64,000 nt of DNA, taken from NCBI RefSeq assembly GCF_017603965.1, contig NZ_CP071955.1, positions 744,001 to 808,000 of the forward strand. The letters are read 5' to 3'. The translations under genes and the position numbers were made by a program. The notes below the pieces were generated by a model. That model did no database searches. It was not told where the DNA came from and worked only from the letters and a program-made list of their open reading frames with translations. Of this stretch, positions 59,358 through 64,000 are shown in pieces. Within the stretch, counting starts at the first letter, position 1. Each line of letters begins with the position of its first letter. Origin of the DNA: Xanthomonas fragariae. GTDB lineage: Bacteria; Pseudomonadota; Gammaproteobacteria; Xanthomonadales; Xanthomonadaceae.

Positions 59358-60404
59358 TTCAACTCTGATTCGCAACGCTGTTAAGGACCTCCTCGGAGAA
59401 GACTTCGAGGGGCGTTTTGAATCCGAGTATCTTGCGCGGACGATTGTAGAGCCGCTGCTCGATCCATCGTAGGTGCGCATCGGCGATGGTGCTGAAATCG
59501 GTCTGTCGTGGCAAGTACTGGCGCGTCAACCCGTTGGCATTTTCGTTGCTGCCTCGCTGCCATGCGCAGTACGGATCTGCAAAGTAGAAATCACTCTGCA
59601 AGCAGGCGGCAATGAGCCGATGATCAGCAAACTCCCTGCCATTGTCGGCGGTGAGGGTGTGCACTGTCTGGCGTAGACCACCCAGGCGCTGGACGATGGC
59701 GTTGCGTACGTTCTCGGCGGTGCCGTCAGGCGAGTAAGCCAGCAGATGCAGGCGACTGCGGCGTTCGGTCATGCTGACCACCACGGCCTTTCCGTGTGAG
59801 GCCCTGATGGTATCCAGCTCCCAGTCACCGATGCGGCTGCGTTGCTCCACCACGCTTGGGCGCTGTGTCCAGCTGCGTCGATGTGTCAGCTGTCCGCGGC
59901 CATCGCGCACGCCCCGCCGCCGGCGCTTGCGGCGGCGCTTGCGTCGATGCGTGAACAACTAACTGACCACCGCGCTTCTGGTCGGCGTAGATGTGCCGAT
60001 AGATCCATTCGTGACTGGCCAAGCCGGTGCGACCGGCAATCTGTTCCGGGCTGAAGTCCTCGCCCAGCAAGATCTCGATCTGTGCGATGCGCTCAGCGTC
60101 GATGCGTGGACGCCGGCTGGCCCGTGTGCGCCGATGCTCGCTGATGCGCTGCGCGTGATCGGGCAGATACTGCCGAGCGTGCTGATTGCGGCGCAGTTCG
60201 CGGCTGATCGTGCTGGGCGCGCGCTCCAACACACTGGCGATGGCCCGCATCGACATCCCGGTTTCATATAACGCATGTAGACGGTATCGTTCTGCTAGGT
60301 CCAGGCGGCTGGATGACATGGGCAACTCCACTTCGCGGTGAAGTCGTTCAGGTCACCTCGCCTGGACCACTTCACAACCGTTGGTGTTGCGAATCAGAGT
60401 TGAA
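59358..60404 (-). mobile_element. IS30-family insertion sequence (decayed)
   Basis: 1047 bases between inverted ends TTCAACTCTGATTCGCAAC and its complement, with one transposase on the minus strand. No target duplication is visible. Confidence 0.88.
59359..60319 (-). pseudogene. IS30-type transposase, frameshifted
   Basis: Starts ATG 60319 (MSSSRLDLAERYRLHALYE). The N-terminal HTH (MSMRAIASVLERAPSTISRE LRRN-type, as RAPSTISRELRRN) and SPEQIAGRTG are intact. At about 59950, after ADQKRGGQL, the frame must shift to continue as FTHRRKRRRKRRRRG. The second frame then carries the DDE core: WELDTIRASHGKAVV, LTADNGREFADH and RGSNENANGLTRQYLP, to the end at 59359. One indel in an Arg/Lys-rich stretch has broken it. 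Confidence 0.85.
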
Positions 60405-60497
60405 GCCGCCGGCCCTGAATTGCAGGCCCGCTGGCCCGACTGGAAGCAGGGCGCTGGTCGGCGAAAGGGCAACGTGATTCTGGCGCAGCGATGCTGA
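60405..60497 (+). pseudogene. 3' remnant of a gene cut by the IS30 element
   Basis: Directly after the IS the plus strand reads PELQARWPDWKQGAGRRKGN then VILAQRC and TGA at 60495. It has normal codon use but no start. It is probably the last 30 codons of a gene removed by the insertion; identity unknown. Confidence 0.4.
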
Positions 60498-60505
60498 AGG
60501 CATAA

Positions 60506-60539
60506 ACGACAACGGGCACCTTGCGGCACCCGTTGTCGT
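60506..60539 (-). terminator. Terminator of ahcY
   Basis: ACGACAACGGG pairs with CCCGTTGTCGT around a GC-rich inner loop, followed on the minus strand by TTTATG; it may act in both directions. Confidence 0.8.
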
Positions 60540-60571
60540 GATTCTTTGTTGCGATGATTCTGTAGAAAGAC

Positions 60572-62014
<1,443 letters not shown>

Positions 62015-62049
62015 GCAATTGCTCCGGTAGGCAAACAAATGTCTGCAGT

Positions 62050-62157
62050 TCCGGGCGCCGTTGAACGGTCAATGCTGGTCGAGCCTGGCCGTAGTGCCTG
62101 CACATTCGGTGCAGTTGGCAGATCAGTCCGCCATACCGGTCGCAGCGCCCCTCGACG
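62050..62157 (-). promoter_or_regulatory. SAH riboswitch controlling ahcY
   Basis: On the minus strand the leader contains GTCGAGGGGCGCTGCGACC (62156 downward), a middle hairpin (CTGCAC/GTGCAG), GGCCAGGCTCGAC pairing back to the first strand, and AACGGCGCCC that can pair with GGGGCGC. This is the conserved order of the SAH element, which turns on expression when SAH accumulates. It ends about 36 bases before the ahcY start. Confidence 0.87.
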
Positions 62158-62261
62158 AGAGCGCCGAGTATATCGGCAGCACCCCCGTCCGGCATGAATT
62201 TGGTGCCCATCCCCAATCGACTGCGGGGGAACAGCCGACGAGCGGCTGTTATGGTCCAGGG

Positions 62262-62600
62262 TCGATCGAGGTCGCTGGCTCGAACACCAGCGTCAACGAT
62301 GATCTGCGCTGGTTGCCCGATGGCAGCGGCCCGCTGCTGCAGACCATTCGCAACGGCAACGGCCTGTTCCTGCTCGGCGAGGGTGCATCGCCGGAAGGCG
62401 CCAGCCCGTTCGTGGATCGCTTTAGATCTGCAGAGCACAACGCGCCACGTGCCTGTTCCATTGGCAGGAGCCGACGTATTCCCCGCCGCTGGCGTTGCTG
62501 GATGCGCATGGCATGCAATTGCCGCTCAGTCGCGAATCGTCCGAGGAGCCGGCGGACTATTTCGACGCGCGATGGTTGGTGATGAAACAGTGGCGTATGT
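62262..62600 (+). pseudogene. Fragment of an S9 (prolyl-oligopeptidase-like) peptidase gene
   Basis: One frame reads SIEVAGSNTSVNDDLRWLPD, then NGLFLLGEGASPEGASPFVD RF-like (GEGASPEGASPFVDRF). Near 62424 an indel moves the sense to another frame: [20 protein letters not shown], then [16 protein letters not shown]. This layout (GASPxGxxPFxDRF, then a LFxxxEPxYxPPLALLD strand, then SRESxxEPxxY) resembles the beta-propeller of S9 acyl-peptidases. No start and no catalytic domain remain. Confidence 0.5.
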
Positions 62601-62668
62601 CGCGATCATCTAATTCTTTTGGGTTAGTCTTCGACGACTTTGCGCTTGAAGAGGGTGGTGCGTTTCCG

Positions 62669-64000
62669 ATGAACGAATACCGCAGCAGTCTTGTGTTCGC
62701 TACCCCCGATCTTCCCCTGCGCGACGATGTGCGTCGGCTCGGTGCACTGGTTGGTGATCTGCTCGCCGAGCAGGTTTCTATGGAATTTCTCGAAGAGATC
62801 GAACGCGTCCGCACCACCGCGATCTCGCGGCGCGAGAGCGATGCGCCGCCGTCCACGCTGAGCGAGCAGCTGAGCGGGCGCCAGCCACGGCAGGCCGAGG
62901 CGCTGGTGCGGGCCTTCAGCACTTATTTTCAGGTGGTCAACATCGCCGAGCGCGTGCATCGCATCCGCCGCCGCCGCCAATACCAGCGCAGCAGCACCGA
63001 CACGCCGCAGCCGGACGGCTTGCACGATGCGTTGCGTCGGCTCAAGGCGCAGGGTGTGACGCTGCAAGAACTCAGCGACTGGCTGCCGCGCATCGACGTG
63101 GAGCCGGTGTTCACTGCGCATCCCACCGAAGCGGTGCGACGCGCATTGCTGGAAAAAGAACAGCTGATGGTCGCTAGCCTGGTCGCCAACCTGGACGGCA
63201 TGCGCACGCCCAACGAGCGCGCCACCGATGCGGCGCGCTTCCGCATGGCCTTGACCGCGTCCTGGCAGACCGCCGATTCTTCGCCAGTGCGCCCCACCGT
63301 GGAGGACGAGCGCGAGCATGTGGGTTTCTATCTCACCCAGGTGCTCTACCGCGTGGTTCCGGTGGTGTACGAGACCCTCGAACACGCCATCGAAGAAACC
63401 TACGGCAGCGTGCCGGTCTTGCCGCGCCTGCTGCGCTTCGGTACCTGGGTAGGTGGCGACATGGACGGCAATCCCAACGTGGATGCTGCCACCATCGCCG
63501 GCACGCTGGATGCGCAACGGCGCGCGGTGCTGGACCGGTATCGAAAAGAACTCTGGCAACTGGCCAGCCTGCTCAGTCAGTCGACCACGCTGATCGCGGT
63601 CAGCCCGGCATTGAGCGAGCAGCTGGAGCGCTATCGCGCCTTGCTGCCCGATGACGCCGCCCGCTCGCGTCCGCGCCATGGAGACATGCCGTACCGCCTG
63701 CTCAACGACCTGATGCGCGCGCGCCTGCAGGCCACGCTGGACGATGCCGAGGGTGCCTACGGCGCTCCGTCGGAGCTGGAACACGATCTGCAATTGATTC
63801 TGGACAGCCTGCAGGCCAACAAGGGATTGCACGCCGGTTGGTTCGCGGTGCGCCGTCTGTTGTGGCGGGTGCGGACTTTCGGTTTCCATCTGGCACGGTT
63901 GGATGTGCGCCAGGAATCGAGCGTGCATGCGCGCGCGGTGGCTGATGCATTGGGTCAAGCTGATTGGGACGCGCAGGACGCCAAACAACGCGCAGCATTG
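62669..64000 (+). CDS. ppc: Phosphoenolpyruvate carboxylase, N-terminal half (runs off the window)
   Basis: Carboxylates PEP to oxaloacetate, refilling the TCA cycle. ATG 62669 ([20 protein letters not shown]) follows GAGGGTGG. 444 codons are present of about 900, open to the last base. Motifs: [35 protein letters not shown] with the catalytic His, [16 protein letters not shown] (PEP site) and [14 protein letters not shown]. The same frame is open upstream through a peptidase remnant to a TAG near 62424, so an over-long start call is possible. Confidence 0.95.
   Translation, partial: MNEYRSSLVFATPDLPLRDDVRRLGALVGDLLAEQVSMEFLEEIERVRTTAISRRESDAPPSTLSEQLSGRQPRQAEALVRAFSTYFQVVNIAERVHRIRRRRQYQRSSTDTPQPDGLHDALRRLKAQGVTLQELSDWLPRIDVEPVFTAHPTEAVRRALLEKEQLMVASLVANLDGMRTPNERATDAARFRMALTASWQTADSSPVRPTVEDEREHVGFYLTQVLYRVVPVVYETLEHAIEETYGSVPVLPRLLRFGTWVGGDMDGNPNVDAATIAGTLDAQRRAVLDRYRKELWQLASLLSQSTTLIAVSPALSEQLERYRALLPDDAARSRPRHGDMPYRLLNDLMRARLQATLDDAEGAYGAPSELEHDLQLILDSLQANKGLHAGWFAVRRLLWRVRTFGFHLARLDVRQESSVHARAVADALGQADWDAQDAKQRAAL

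Noticed and set aside
62624..63988. 454-codon minus-strand open frame opposite ppc
   Set aside because: The plus strand carries unmistakable PEP carboxylase motifs; the minus frame is a shadow.

Overview
The window is high-GC chromosomal DNA that I read as Xanthomonas (Xanthomonadaceae, plant-associated). Reasons: the gene order rsmI-rnpB-mraZ-dcw-lpxC-dciA-secA, a toxin tail resembling the Xanthomonas VirD4-interacting (XVIPCD) secretion domain, an SAH riboswitch before ahcY, several IS families, and intergenic repeats of the GGGATT and GCGGCTAACAAAA types. No tRNA genes or CRISPR arrays were seen.

Layout. 1-5.4 kb: the 3' end of a large protein with a RelA/SpoT-like domain (possible effector), then slt and cca. 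5.5-14.4 kb, minus strand: a three-fold tandem array of a two-gene module, each a small soluble protein followed by a zeta-toxin-like kinase. All six genes overlap end to end, and only the last kinase keeps a glutamine-rich, XVIPCD-like C-terminus. 14.5-18.7 kb: yraN, lpoA, rsmI, a frameshifted gene and RNase P RNA. 19-20.1 kb: a collapsed ccdAB toxin-antitoxin remnant and an NRDE-family gene. 20.2-37.3 kb: the complete division and cell-wall cluster mraZ-rsmH-ftsL-ftsI-murE-murF-mraY-ftsW-murG-murC-ddl-ftsQ-ftsA-ftsZ. Most genes overlap by 1-11 bases and the cluster is peppered with repeat elements, several of which are translated as part of the proteins. 37.4-44.4 kb: lpxC, dciA, an M23 peptidase, secA, a glyoxalase-fold gene and a Nudix-ThiE fusion. 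44.5-52.6 kb: metF, oxidoreductases including a probable D-galactose 1-dehydrogenase, and conserved proteins of limited known function. 53.0-60.4 kb: an insertion-sequence island with IS701-, IS3- and IS30-type elements, all with damaged transposases. It holds a truncated sulfotransferase and an unrecognised AT-rich 816-residue ORF that looks like an acquired effector. 60.5-64 kb: ahcY with its SAH riboswitch, a peptidase remnant, and the first half of ppc, which runs off the window.

How the genes work together. The dcw cluster makes lipid II (MurE, MurF, MraY, MurG, MurC, Ddl) and the divisome (FtsL, I, W, Q, A, Z). Slt, LpoA and the M23 protein remodel the same wall, and LpxC starts lipid A synthesis. 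MetF and AhcY belong to the methyl cycle. The most unusual locus is the zeta-kinase array. Its divergent segments lie across the partner/toxin gene junction, and its upstream copies have lost the putative secretion tail, having turned a former 5' leader into coding sequence. This looks like an orphan-module array for a toxin whose toxic domain is N-terminal and whose trafficking domain is C-terminal.
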